From Pomphorhynchus laevis (Eukaryota; Acanthocephala; Palaeacanthocephala; Echinorhynchida; Pomphorhynchidae): a stretch of DNA of 64,000 nt. Positions 52,831 through 64,000 of the stretch are shown one piece after another. The stretch is from assembly GCA_012934845.2 (NCBI GenBank), contig WNNJ02000068.1, forward strand, positions 31,073-95,072, given 5' to 3'. Each line of letters starts with the position of its first letter. Position 1 is the stretch's first letter. Position numbers and translations under genes: made by a program. The notes below the pieces were generated by a model. The model was not told where the DNA came from and ran no database searches. It was given only the letters and a program-made list of their open reading frames with translations.

Positions 52831-55800
52831 CTGGGATCTCTGAGACTTTTAGTCAAAGTGGGAAGGGGGTGACTGTTGTGTGTACGTATGCTCCCAACAT
52901 TATCTAGGAATACGCAGCCTTCGTGGAAGATCTTCCTGCTCTGTCTGATAGTACTCCTGATTGAGATTCCCTCGTTCGATTGGGTGACTTCAATGATCAT
53001 GTTGGTAGCGACAGTATCAATTTGAAAGGAGTGTTGGGAAGGAACGGACTCTCAGATCTAAATGCAAGTTGTGTAGAATTATTGCACTTTTGTTCTCGTA
53101 ACAACTTGTGCATAACCAACACCATGTTTGAACATAAGGAGATCCATAGATGCACGTGGCATCAATATTCTCTCAGTCAAAGATCAATGATCGATTTTGT
53201 AGTCGTTTCATCTGATCTTCGACGTTATGTTCTAGACACTCGTGTGAAGAGAGGGGCTGAGCTGTCAACCGATCACTACCTTGTAGTTAGTAAACTTCGA
53301 TGGCCGGATAAGATGCTAGACAAGCCTGTTAAACCCAAACGTTGTATGAGGGCGTGCTGGGAGCGTCTAGCAGATGTTTCTGTCAAAAAAAACGTTTTTC
53401 TCGATACATCCGGGGGGACTTCTCTCGGTTTCCATAATAGGTGAAGAGCATTGATCAGGAATGGAATATGTTCAGATCCTCGCTTGCCAAAGCAACTGTG
53501 AAAAGTTGTGGCTCGAAGGCATTAGATGCTTGTAGCGGAGGAAATACTCGAACTGCTTGGTGGACACCAACAGTTAGAGATTTTGTCCAACAGAGAAAGC
53601 TGGCTTATAAGGCAACTTTGTCAGATAAATCAGTGGAAGCTGTAGACAAGTAGCAAAGGGCAAAGAGAGCTTTAGCTTAAGCAGTTACCGAAGCGAAGAA
53701 GGCACTTTGTAGAAGTTTGGAGAGCACTTAGAACTTGATTATAGGTTAGCTTCGAAGATGTTCTGGAGGACGATCAGGAACCTTCGTGTTGGAAATCAGA
53801 AAAACTACTAAAACAGTCAATGACAAGAGAAGATCTATGCTAGCTGAAATTGAAGAAATTCTTGGTTGTTGGAAAGAGCATTTTAGGAGTATCCTATATC
53901 CGATAAATATGCCTTCTCTTGTAGAAGTAGAGTCTATAGAACCAACGAAAGAGCTCATCTCTTTGGAAGAGGACATTGATGTTGTTCAAAAACTTCGTAA
54001 TGGCAAGTCTTCTGGAGTAGACGTGATTCGACCTGAAGCTTTAAAGGCTCTCGACGTTGTTGGCATCATGAAGTGGCTAACACGGATCTTCAATGTTGCA
54101 TTGATATCAGGCAAGGCTCCTAGTAAGAGGCGAACTGGGGTGGTGGCACCGATATTTAAGAAAGGTGACCGAAGAGTGTGTTCCAATTATCGGGGCATCA
54201 CTCTTCTTATCCAAACTGGTAAGCTATTTGCTAGGATTCTTGAGTCAAGTATACGGCCGGTCCTAACCCCGTGCTGAGAAAGGAGGAGTGTTGGCGAGAG
54301 ACACGCTGTTTTTACAACATTCGTCGGGAAGCTTTACCCGGAATGCGCCTACAACAGACGCCTAGCTCCCAATGATGCGTTTCGACCTTAGTCTACTCAT
54401 CACTACAGGGTGGTATCATCAGTGTGGCCCTGTAGCTACACAACTTCGACAGTACTTGGTCCTCAGTAAACCTCTGAAAGGAAATCACTAAGCGCACGCT
54501 CCTCCACCGGTGACCAGCCTTACATCTGGTATGGTTTGCGTAAGCAGTTGCTTCACATGACAACACGTATGTAATCGCTCCTTCATTCATCAGCTTACCA
54601 AGGCTGCTGAACAAGCAAGACGCTTGTATACAGCTGAAATACAATGCACTAGCAAAAGCTCTCTAGCTACAAAGCACGAGCAAAGCTCTAGCGCAGAAGT
54701 TAAGATTCGTCACTCCACATATAGTTGCTATATGAATAAAACTACTAGTGACGTTATATTAATAAGAAAAAATTTCATACAACTTTTTAAATTAACACGA
54801 ACAGGAAAGTATAAACCTGCATGCTGTTTTACAACCTTCGTCGGGAAGTTTAACCCGGAATGCGCCTACAACAGACGCCAATGGGATAGGTAATAGACCC
54901 CTACCACAGAGATAGGCAATAGTCTGTTATATCCTTTTATTGGAATATTGACTTGTCAGTATATATCATATATAACTCCGCCATGGCCGGTCCCAAGCCT
55001 GTGCTGAGAAAGGAGGGGGTTGGCAATAGATTTCGTGACAAGCCAGTCGTAAAACCAAACAGTCGCATCAACAGTACGAAATGGTGTCTCAATGAACTTC
55101 GCGAATAGGCGATTATGATGGTACGGCTGCGTTCTTCGCGCAAACGAACATCAACCATCAATAAGGCCCATTGGCGTGACAGTGGAAAAAGCGGGTTCCG
55201 TAACGAAAAAGAACAAACGCTGAAGAAAAAGAAGAGTTAACGGATAGTTGCAAGAGGAGCAATGTGGCTTTCGTCCAGGTCGTGGAACTACGGATCAGCT
55301 TTTTTACTCTCTCAACTATTTTTGAACGTTCTTGGGAGTTTGCTCAACTGGTCTACATGTGCTTTGTAGATTTAGAGAAGTCGTTCGAACGAGTTCCGCG
55401 AGAAAGGTTGGGAGAGGTACTAAGGAAGTATAGGGTACCACACTATCTTCGGGTAACTGTTGCTTCTATATAAGAACACTGTATGGGTTGTGTTCGTATT
55501 ATAGGTAGGTACTCTGAATCATTTCCAGTAGGCGTTGAGCTTCGTCAGGATTGTGCTTTGTCTCCATTCGTGTTCCTTGTTTACATGGACAAAATTATGA
55601 GACGGGCTACTCTGACGGATGTCGGTGTTCAGTTCGGTTCCATCAGGATACCATCTCTGCCTTTTGCAGATGACGTTTTTTGTTGACTTCTTGTATTGTG
55701 GACTTACAATGCTTACTAGATCGATTCACGATGGAATGCAAAGCGGCTGGGATGTTGCTTAGTACTTCCAAAACTGTCTCTGTGTTCGTCTCGGATTCAG

Positions 55801-56420
55801 GTGTCAATGTCAATCCGGATTGGGGAAGAGGTTCTTCCTAATGTGGAGGATTTTAAGTATTGTGGGGTATTGTTTTCTAGGGACGGCAGGAACATTTTGG
55901 AGATTGAGAAGCGAATTTGTGTAGCGAACGCAGCAGTGAGTTCTTTCTCCCGGTCTGTCTTTGTGAAGCGAGAACTCAGTCTTCGGGCGAAGCTTTTGGT
56001 TGATCACGCAATCTTCGTTCCTATCTTAACCTATGACCATGAGCTTTGGGTTATGACCGAAATGATAATATCTCGGATACAGGCGACCGAAATGAAATTC
56101 CTTCGCGGTGTTGCCGGCCTTATCCTTAGAGATCAGGTTAGGAATTCGATCATCCGGGATGGACTCGGAGTAAATTCGCTGCTTCTCCACATCAAAGATA
56201 GTCAGCTGCGATGGCTAGGACACGTTCTGCAGATGTCTAGGGATCGCCTTCCTCGGAGGTGTTCCAGGCCGGACTCTTTGAAAAGAGACCTCGAGGTAGA
56301 CCTCAATACCGGTGGAGAGATCAAATCTCGAAACTAGCAGAATACTGCCTTGGGCTACCTGAAAGAGAACTCTGGTCTGTCGCCCAGGATCGCGATGTCT
56401 AGAGTAGTTTGCTTCTTGCA
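52805..56420 (+). mobile_element. RTE-like LINE (family D), 5'-truncated, split by a 1-kb insertion
   Basis: Sense order: endonuclease with VNERLGSLRLLVKVG, GDFNDHVGSDSINLKGVLGR, TWHQYSLSQRSMIDFVVVSS and STDHYLVVSKLRW (52980-53444); a linker with LRNGKSSGVDVIRPEALKAL; RT beginning CSNYRGITLL (54175-54210); an inserted block 54259-55232; then RT continuing with CFVDLEKSFERVPRERL (motif A, Glu for the usual Asp-Arg context), VGVELRQDCALSPFVFLVYM and LPFADDVF. The thumb and C-terminus run 55801-56337 (VEDFKYCGVLFSRDG, LRWLGHVLQMSRDRLPR). This is the text of RTE-clade elements. At least five frame breaks. The 3' end near 56420-56460 is AT-rich. Confidence 0.88.
54259..55232. mobile_element. Insertion inside D containing repeated D-leader-like blocks
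   Basis: D homology leaves at 54258 (ATACGGCCG) and resumes at about 55233 (ATAGTTGCAAGAGGAGCAAT), as shown by the uninterrupted copy at 430-480. The inserted 1 kb contains two copies of a block with CCCGGAATGCGCCTACAACA (54310-54365 and 54825-54882). It also has two copies of a CCTGTGCTGAGAAAGGAGG block (54262-54292 and 54975-55005; the second is preceded by GCCGGTCCCAAG). The middle part is unassigned. The second block resembles the leader sequence found upstream of related elements elsewhere, so this may be the 5' region of another D-related element. Confidence 0.65.
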
Positions 56421-56429
56421 CTGCCTCCA

Positions 56430-56879
56430 CGACCCAACCAGTGGTTGTCGGGAAAAATCTTGAATATTATTTGTTGTTATTTAATCTATATTTATTCCCA
56501 TTGTTATAGCATTTCCTTAATTCATTGTTTTTAATTAATTCTAGATTATGAGTGCATATACGTTCATTTATTTTATCAAAATTAAGACTTTTGCAATTGC
56601 ATTCAGTTTCTATAATGTTTCTAATATTATCGTTACATATAGATTTCAATTCTTTATTATAATTACAAATTTTTCGTTCTAATAGTGGTAGGAGTTTATA
56701 CCTTATTTTAGGAATATATTAACTTAAATCCGATCCTATTATTTCTGTCAGCTTGTACTATTAATCAACTTATCAAAGTAAGCATTTAAGTCATTTTATA
56801 ACGAATTGCAAATTTTATTTCTATTGTTATTATTTAATCTATACTTATTCCTATTTTGATAGCATTTTCCTTTTGGTAA
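56430..56879. repeat. AT-rich gap with a 60-bp direct repeat
   Basis: 56462-56520 and 56817-56875 are similar (TTATTTAATCTATA, TATAGCATTT words). The second copy abuts the broken 3' side of C1. No gene seen. Confidence 0.65.
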
Positions 56880-59160
56880 AAATATTCGTCTACTAATGTT
56901 GATGCCGAAAACATCGGATGGGCAGCAAGTAGCATTGTGACGGCCACTTCTATTCTTTGTTCGGCTGTCAAAAGCTGACAAACACGACAAGAGGGTGGAG
57001 CGACGGATTTGGAGGTGCCCGTAAGAGGCCCCAAGGAGTTAAGAATATCAGTGACAGATATATCTCTACTCCTAAAGTCTATCTAAGGCCGGATTGGTTG
57101 AAGTGATTGAGTGGCTCCATAATTATGTATGAATAGTGACTCCTCCAAAACTTTATCAATACCTATTTTTCCAATTCAGCCCAATGCTCTATCCTTTTAA
57201 CAGACAAACTTCTTCTTCTTGAATATCTTCCAGAAGGAAGACTGGACAGGATTAACGGAAGCAATGCTTGATCTATCCTTACCCAGTTGGAACTGGGAGC
57301 ACTATATATAGTGCTCCAATATTCTTTCGAGATAACTTGTCTGGCAGAAGCAAAGAGGTTGGGAAGACGGAGCACATACGCTAATATCTTGAGTTTTGTC
57401 GGAGTTGGACTGTAAATGTGAACTTTATAGGTAGTCGAAAGTATCGCGGAAGCTTGCAAAGAGAGGTAGGAATTAAATTAAGTCAGACTCTCGTTACCAA
57501 TTCGGGTTACGCGTTGGATAACTGCCTAAAAAAAGGCCACTCTGATAGGAGCAAAGTGGAATCTCCTTCTAAGCAGCATATCCTCCTCTATCTGCCAACG
57601 AATCAGGTCATGACAGGTTGACATATGTTGTCGCGACTGCTCCGTACAGTGGGGTTTAAACAACCACATCTCATGGAGCAGTAATAAGTCGAGGAGTAAA
57701 TTTTTGATGTGCAATGAAAGGTGGGGGACGGTGGTTTGTGAATAAGATAACCGTTATTGGCTCTACGGAATGCCGCATTAATCCAACGATTAGTTCTATC
57801 GCTAAAATCACTAAGTACCATGCCATAGCCGCTATCAATAATCATATCCAGGAGGTCACGATTCTTGTAAATCTTCCCTGGACGGATGTTGGCATTGGCT
57901 AGACTGAGGCGTTTACCGTTCTAACAGAGTGAAACTACTAACAAGAAATGGATGGACAAGAATAGTCGAGTAGAAGGGATGATCTTAAGAAGCATTTAAC
58001 TAAGATTTAAAGACCTTGAGATGAAGAGGAGTGAGGCGGGGTTATATACGGACATAGTGGGTACAAATGTGCTTAGGAATGAATCGAGTAATGTCCTAGG
58101 GGAGACGGATAGAGTGCGTCTCCTGAATGAATATTATATCTGCATCTCTACCAGATAGAAGTCTAAGGGCAGAAGCACCTCCCGAATTTCACTGATGAAT
58201 ATTCAGTGAAAAAAGCTCACGAGAACTATGCATTGTGTTAGGTCAGCTGGGTTGGATTGCCACATCCCTAGACAAAGCTAGGAGCGGAAAGGTTGCCCTC
58301 TCTGCCACTAACTTCGACCAGAGTGGGCAATTGCCCACGGGCAATGTCTTCATTTCCCTGACCGTTAATCTTCTGTTTGAGCTGCTTCCTCACTTTTAAA
58401 GGAAGAATCACATGTGCCGAAGCCACTCTTTTTTTTGGAAACAGGAACATTTTGCGGCTTATACTCTGGAGAAGAAAATAGTGATGTTAAAAGATATGAT
58501 ACCATGTTCTTCATCTGATTTAATATAAAACGTATATAGAGTGAATGATCTGGAGAATGTCCTTGTCAGACATCCTGTCCGGAACATAGTTGGTTACAGA
58601 AGGCTGCTTAACTTAAATTGATTTTGGACAAACGAATAAGTCTCTTTTGTTCTTTTAATTGGCGCACTTCCTTTACCAAGCAGGATGCGCTTCTTTACAA
58701 TTTAAACAAATGGGGGAGCCTTGCATTTCACTCTCTTAATCAAATTATCGCATGAAGCAAGAGAACAGACTTCGCAAGTCTTCGTGCTAGCACAGCTCGA
58801 CCCCCAATGCCCCCACTGGTGACAAGCCTTACAGTACGGGTACGTTAAATCATCAGAATCATTGACTGTGAACCGAAGATTATATCCCAGAAAAGGGTTA
58901 AAGGCCGAGTTGGCCAGAACGTCACCATTATCAGCTGACGTAGTATAAAGCGCTATGGGAAGCGCCATACCACTTTTGTTAGTGACTGGTCTAATTTAGG
59001 AGAGCCTAAACGTCGTCTTTAGGACATCCATGTCACTTTCCTCTAAATGAGAAGGTAAGTTATTAATTTTTAGGGAAGCTTGAATTGGATTAAATTGAAT
59101 ATTTCCTAGATGGAGATATTATCTTTACATAAATTCAAGTATTCTGTTTCCAAGTCTCCA
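56880..59160 (-). mobile_element. Family C LINE fragment C1 (ORF1 middle to ORF2 RT start)
   Basis: Minus strand. Sense: ORF1 text QASLKINNLPSHLEESDMDV, FNPFLGYNLRFTVNDSDDLT, zinc knuckle CKACHQWGHWGSSC (58850-58810); ORF2 start SLNIHQ.NSGGASALRLLSG; ANANIRPGKIYKNRDLLDMI and LSDFSDRTNRWINAAFRRAN; LNDVG/IN region. It breaks at 56880 after TAEQRIEVAVTMLL, so the RT and 3' end are lost. From 58243 to 56880 it is a near mirror image of C3, including the same stop codons. Confidence 0.88.
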
Positions 59161-59164
59161 GAGG

Positions 59165-59770
59165 TAAAGAATTCCACTGAAGGATATTCAGTGAAAAAGG
59201 CTCACGAGTATTCTGCATTGTGTCAGGTTAGCTGGTTAGCATTGCCTCATCCTGTGACAGAGCTAGGGGCGGAAAGGTTGCTCTTTCCGCCACTAACTCC
59301 ATCCTGGGCGAGCACTTGCCCACGGGCAGTGTCTTCATTTACCTGGGAGACCTTAATGTCTTTTTCTTTAGATTTTGCTAATTTTGAGAGGGGCTACGTC
59401 GTGAGCGGAGCCCCCTATTTTTAGTTTCAGCCAGGACTTGCTGTCTGGGAATCTCAGGAGCAAAATACATTACCGAAAGTAGATTGGCGACTCTCCATCT
59501 GCTTAAAAGTGAATTGTTTGCTAGCATCGATGGTTCCGAGAAGATCTTCGTCCGACAACCTAAAGGCGGATGCAGAAAAACTTGAGTCGTTTCTTTTGAC
59601 TTTTACCGTAGAGGAAAATTTGTTATGACATTGTTTAAAGAAGAAACATTTACGAGACCATGCAGGATGGTCCCCGCCATAGTTGGAACACAGAGGGTGC
59701 AACGCACTTATCCTCGCTGACTAAGCTTAGACATATTTAAATGATGCAGACTCCACAGTACTTGATACTG
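59165..59770 (-). mobile_element. Family C LINE fragment C2 (ORF1 C-terminal part and ORF2 start)
   Basis: Minus strand. The third knuckle CSNYGGDHPAWSRKC (second Cys changed to Tyr) at 59700-59640, ORF1 tail, and the ORF1/ORF2 gap with TTGCCCACGGGCAG; it ends at GTGGAATTC near 59175. It is a different copy from C1: both contain the ORF1-ORF2 junction (58150-58380 in C1, 59170-59350 in C2). Confidence 0.8.
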
Positions 59771-59779
59771 GAGCAGCTG

Positions 59780-62365
59780 GATCCCCTTAACACAATGCAT
59801 AGTTCTCATGAGCTTTTTTCACTGATTATTCATCAGTGAAATTCGGGAGGTGCTTCTGCCCTTTTACCTTTATATGGTAGAAATGCAGATATAAAAGTCA
59901 TTCAGGAGACGCGCTCCATCCGTCTCCCACAGAACATTACTCGATTCATTCCTAAGCACATTTGTACCCACTATGTCCGTATATAACCCCGCCTCACTCC
60001 TCTTCATCTCAAGGTCTTTAAATCTTAGTTAAATGCTTCTTAAGATCATCCCTTCTACTCGACTATTCTTGTCCATCCATTTCTTGTTAGTAGTTTCACT
60101 CTGTTAGAACGGTAAACGCCTCAGTCTAGCCAATGCCAACATCCGTCCAGGGAAGATTTACAAGAATCGTGACCTCCTGGATATGATTATTGATAGCGGC
60201 TATGGCATGGTACTTAGTGATTTTAACGATAGAACTGGTCGTTGGATTAATGCGGCATTCCGTAGAGCCAATAACGGTTATCTTATTCACAAACCACCGT
60301 CCCCCACCTTTCATTGCACATCAAAAATTTACTCCTCGACTTATTACTGCTCCATGAGATGTGGTTGTTTAAACCCCACTGTACGGAGCAGTCGCGACAA
60401 CATATGTCAACCTGTCATGACCTGATTCGTTGGCGGATAGAGAAGGATATGCTGCTTAGAAGATTTTACTTTACTTATATCAGAGTGGCCTTTGTTAGGC
60501 AGCTATCCAACGCGTAACCCGAATTGGTAATAAGAGTTTGACTTAATTTAATTCCTACCTCTCTTTGCAAGCTTCCGCGATACTTTCGACTACCTATAAA
60601 GTTCACGTTTACAGCCCAACTTCGACAAAACTCAAGATCTTAGCGTATGTGCCCCGACTTCCCAACCTCTTTGCTTCTGCCAGACAAGTTATCTCAAAAG
60701 AATATTGGAGCACTAGATATAGGTTTCAACTGGGTAAGGATAGATCAAGCATTGCTTTTCTTAATCCTGCCCAGTCTTCTTTCTGGAAGATATTCAAGAA
60801 GAAGTTTGTCTGTTAAAAGGATAGAGCATTGGGCTGAATTGGAAAAATAGGTATTGATAAAGTTTTGGAGGAGTCACTATTCATACATAATTATGGAGCC
60901 ACTCAATCACTTCAACCAATCCGGCCTTAGATAGACTTTAGGAGTAGATATATATCTGTCACTGATATTCTTAACTCCTCGTCGGGGCTTCTTCCGGGCA
61001 CCTCCAAATCCCTCGCTCCACCCTCTTGTCGTGTCTGTCAGCTTTTGACAGCCGAACAAAGAATAGAAGTGGCCGTCACAATGCTACTTGCTGCGCCATC
61101 TGATGTTGTCGGCATCAACATTAGTAGACGAATATTTTTACCAAAAGTCAATCCGGTCTCATGTCTTAAAGACCTGCGGCCTATATCGATTAAAAATTCT
61201 TTCGTATCGATCTATGGAAAAGCGCTTGCACATAGAATTCGCAATCATTTAAGTAGGCGAAATTTGATCCCACCTGGTTTCCATGGGTTTGTCAAAGGTC
61301 GCTCGGTCTATTCAGCTGAAGGTAAGGTGCATCAGTTCTGTAAGGAAAATAAGTCACTTGCTGTGACTGTTTTCCTTTATTTTTCTGCTGCATTTGACCG
61401 CATCTCCATTCCCTTTGTTACCTCTTCTCTCAGGTCTCTCGGTTGCTTGCGAGAATTGTTAACAGGGTTGAGATACTGTTGTACACCAATGTTTTTTTAT
61501 GATGATGACGCTGATGCCGTCATTTCTACAATATTACGGGTGTGCCCCAAAGCTCCCCTTTTTCTCCAATACTATATCTTGCTGCATCCATTGAACTCTT
61601 TAAAATATTTAAGCGCAAACAAGGTGTAGTGGTATACGCTGATGATACCACAGCCCTGTTCTCTGGATGCAGGTGCAATGATGTAGTCTCGGACATCAGC
61701 CGTTTCTTCTTAAGATTAAAAGATCAGTTACTCAGGTCCAATCTTATTTTAAACTCCGCCAAATCACAGGTAATTGTCTTTCATGGCACCCCGGCAATTA
61801 AGCAAAAATTTAAGAGATTAGCACTCTCTGCTCTCTCCTCTATCTTGACTAATAAACCCTCCCTGCCTTCACGAGTCGAGTACAATACATTGGGTTCACC
61901 GTTACAGTGAACTGGTCTGCGAAAGCAGACCTGTATAGACCTAAACGTACCCTGAAGAGAGCTAGATGCGCTCTGAAACGGGCCCAGCATCTGCCATTGA
62001 AAGGGAAAACTCAGGTGCGCCTCAGGGGCACTTGGGCTATCTCGGGATTAGTCTTGTTTTCTAGAGACGTCCCTCAGAGCAAAGGCCTAGGTTTCTTAAG
62101 CTCTTCATCTCTCGCTTACCCAGGATAGTCCGCCTCGATTGAACTCTTCCGTGTGTGAAATATCCCGCGTGGTTCAGTCGAAACGCGGCGTGTTGGATTG
62201 GGGTGAGGGCTTAGATCCCACTGTACCTGAGGCCTTGAAGATGATGGAAGAATTGGATAAGTTTCTCAGAAAGACGATGATTTCTGACGGTTTTTTCCTA
62301 TTTTTGTTTTTAATCTACTTTACCTATGTATTATTTTTGTTAAGAAAATCATTATTATTATAAAT
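59780..62365 (+). mobile_element. Family C LINE copy C3 (ORF2, decayed)
   Basis: Plus strand. Starts at the ORF2 beginning (near 59785) and reads through the endonuclease (VLSDFNDRTGRWINAAFRRA), linker, RT (61045-61629: KDLRPISIKNSFVSIYGKAL, FHGFVKGRSVYSA, VFLYFSAAFDRIS with Tyr for the catalytic Asp; 61542-61910: VVYADDTTALFSG) to the C-terminus (SKRGVLDW) and an AATCATTATTATT tail near 62365. Multiple stops and shifts. The first 1.36 kb is duplicated in reverse in C1. Confidence 0.88.
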
Positions 62366-63189
62366 TACCGCTTCACTCGAAAATTACAAGCATCTTTGTA
62401 CAAAACAAAAATGATGCAATTTATAATGGATTTGAAATTAATTAATTATTTGAAATTAAGAAAATCATTATTATGACAAATTTTGAAAGCATAAGTCATT
62501 AAATAATGTGGATTATATTGGTAAACAATGATTTTATGAACATTTAATGTCTGAAATAGGTAGATTGTTTGTGCTTACTAAAGATGGCCGGATGGTGATT
62601 TTATCCGAAATTGATACCAATTGTGGTTTGAATCTCTAAATAAGGAATTTGCTAAATTCTACTAGCTATATCAGCTAACATTCGTTCCTGTTTACGAAAC
62701 TTTGATGGAACAAAGAACAATGTTCATTAAGCTATTAAAGTCATAATATCGGTCCGCTGATACAGCTTTGAGCAATTTGCTTAAAAAATAATTGCTCTTA
62801 TAATTATTGCTCTCATTAAAGGGAAATGGGAAATTGCAAAATATTACGGCATGTAAAAAAATGTGTAGATACTGATTTTGCAGATAATATCGATTTGCCT
62901 AAAATGTAAAACACGCATATTAAAGCTGGAAAGTGTATTTAAGAACCTGTTAATATAGTTAAAGAATCTGGCGGATTAGCGACCTTGTATTACCAAGACA
63001 ATATCTTGGTAATATCTTAATATTTTCACAGTCATTATGATCAGAATATTTTTAGTGGCAAATTATGCAACTATTATGAAATTATTGTGTATCGAAATTA
63101 GCCCGCGATTAATCACTATACACCTGAACTAAGTAAATAATTAATAATATTTTTTAATTTAATAAATAACATTTAATTTTCGATTATTT
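62366..63189. other. AT-rich gap
   Basis: No gene recognised. One perfect 10-bp hairpin (ATTACCAAGA 62989-62998 with TCTTGGTAAT 63004-63013). Confidence 0.5.
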
Positions 63190-63205
63190 ATTATAATAAA
63201 TAATC
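63190..63205. repeat. SINE target-site duplication, left copy
   Basis: ATTATAATAAATAATC, identical to 63374-63389. Confidence 0.85.
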
Positions 63206-63373
63206 CCCCGCGTGGCCGAATGGTGGAGGCGTGTGCTTTGCGAACTCTATGTACGGGGTTCAAACCTCGAGCATGCACTCTCTATTGACTTCTCTGTAAG
63301 CACACGTCAAAGCCACAAGATCGCGTTGTCGAAAGACGTAGGGGCACCCGATGATGGAGCGGGACCACTCTTC
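63206..63373 (+). mobile_element. tRNA-derived SINE, 168 bp
   Basis: The head resembles a tRNA (5' GCGTGGCCGAATGGTGGAGG..., acceptor-like GCGTG pairing with CATGC about 60 nt later) and holds both internal Pol III promoter boxes. A body of about 90 bp unrelated to tRNA follows (GATCGCGTTGTCGAAAGACG, GATGGAGCGGGACCACTC). Perfect 16-bp direct repeats flank it. No poly-A or LINE-like tail is evident, so the mobilising partner cannot be read from the sequence. Confidence 0.75.
63213..63266 (+). promoter_or_regulatory. Internal RNA polymerase III promoter of the SINE (A and B boxes)
   Basis: A box TGGCCGAATGG (63213-63223) fits TRGYNNARNNG. B box GTTCAAACC (63258-63266) fits GWTCRANNC. Their spacing is normal for a tRNA-type promoter. 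Confidence 0.75.
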
Positions 63374-63389
63374 ATTATAATAAATAATC
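63374..63389. repeat. SINE target-site duplication, right copy
   Basis: ATTATAATAAATAATC, identical to 63190-63205. Confidence 0.85.
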
Positions 63390-64000
63390 GACAAATAATC
63401 GTTTAGGTTTTTTCTTACTTAATAATTAATAAAATTATAATTAAAATTATTATAATTAAAATTATTATAATTAATGTAGAACTACGATATAGACATTATA
63501 TTATACAAGTATACGATTTACTCTATTTGTTAATCGTTACAATTAGTAAAATTAGGATAAAAAAGACACACGGACATTTTTACCAGAAATCTATTAGGTC
63601 TGTACAGGACAAATGTTTGCAAAATCATATTCAAATCACATACAAATATTTTAGGGTATCAAACAACGAATAGACAGAACTTTGAAAATATACAGATGAA
63701 TAGTATAACAATCGTAGTTCGACTACTAATCCGGTTTCTGACAATTCAATTTTTGTCGAAATTATTTGATTAAATGATCAACATGTTCAAATAACACATT
63801 TCAATTGCTACCTTTAAATTTAAGTTTTTAATTAAAAAAATAAAATTTTATATTTTTTTTAAATTAAAAATAATTTCAGATAAACATCTTGAACATTCTC
63901 TTAAAAATTAAACATTAAATATAATATGAATTAATATTTATATATCAAATATATAATTATAATATTATATATATATTAATATATAATATTAATTAAATAA
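63390..64000. other. AT-rich end of window
   Basis: Very AT-rich with short AATTATTATA-type iterations. No gene seen. Confidence 0.5.

Noticed and set aside
59454-59702. Evidence that C1 has its zinc knuckles in the wrong order
   Set aside because: The third knuckle belongs to a separate copy (C2); both C1 and C2 contain their own ORF1-ORF2 junction.
63206-63275. A functional tRNA gene
   Set aside because: The boxes are good but the T stem and acceptor stem pair poorly, and 16-bp duplications enclose a longer 168-bp unit, so a tRNA-derived SINE fits better.

Overview
The window is AT-rich eukaryotic DNA made mostly of non-LTR retrotransposons (LINEs) and their remains. One recognisable host gene is present, an intronless-looking ribosomal protein S19 ORF (15862-16317, minus). 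Its wording (APLNPDWFY, YGGNRRYGVAPNH) is closest to nematode S19 as I remember it, so I infer a repeat-rich nematode, possibly an enoplean. That is a guess from one protein. Nothing in the window looks bacterial: no operons, no CRISPR, no Shine-Dalgarno spacing.

I sorted the LINEs into families by comparing copies within the window (labels are mine). A and B are sister CR1-like families (PHD-finger ORF1, APE endonuclease plus RT in ORF2, a conserved 3' hairpin). C is a Jockey/I/R1-like family with three CCHC knuckles in ORF1. D is RTE-like. E and G carry an N-terminal Cys-rich domain, an RT and a C-terminal restriction-like endonuclease (R2-group architecture). F, F2 and H are further CR1/Jockey-type families. 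Intact long ORFs remain in A (18139-21048), B (24409-27306), G (43969-47124) and C ORF1 (31119-32324), so several families were active recently.

Layout. 1-9 kb: old fragments of D, A, H and B in AT-rich DNA. 9.1-13.7 kb: full-length A (+). 14.9-15.7 kb: H fragment, then RPS19 and an AT-rich gap. 17.4-28.4 kb: B and A copies, a long-arm foldback element and a twin-primed C remnant. 29-30.3 kb: locally duplicated DNA and a partial E. 31.0-43.5 kb: one E element split by three later insertions, C (with a perfect 12-bp target duplication), F and A. 43.5-47.3 kb: H fragment and intact G. 47.8-50.9 kb: F2 split by B, then an old C. 52.1-52.55 kb: 18-bp minisatellite. 52.8-56.4 kb: D split by a 1-kb insertion. 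56.9-62.4 kb: three C copies, two forming a large inverted duplication. 63.2-63.4 kb: a tRNA-derived SINE with a 16-bp target duplication.

The most unusual signal is at the 5' (upstream) junctions of the LINEs. At six junctions, from families A, B, D, E and F, the terminal 8-26 bp of the element or target is reiterated in alternating orientation, giving perfect short palindromes and direct repeats. This looks like repeated snap-back or template switching when the 5' end was joined. Similar perfect hairpins occur elsewhere in the window, so it may be a general repair habit of this genome. Other notable signals are a 3' hairpin kept by compensatory change in A/B, an identical 37-nt ORF1/ORF2 overlap in A and B, and the E/G restriction-like-endonuclease LINEs.
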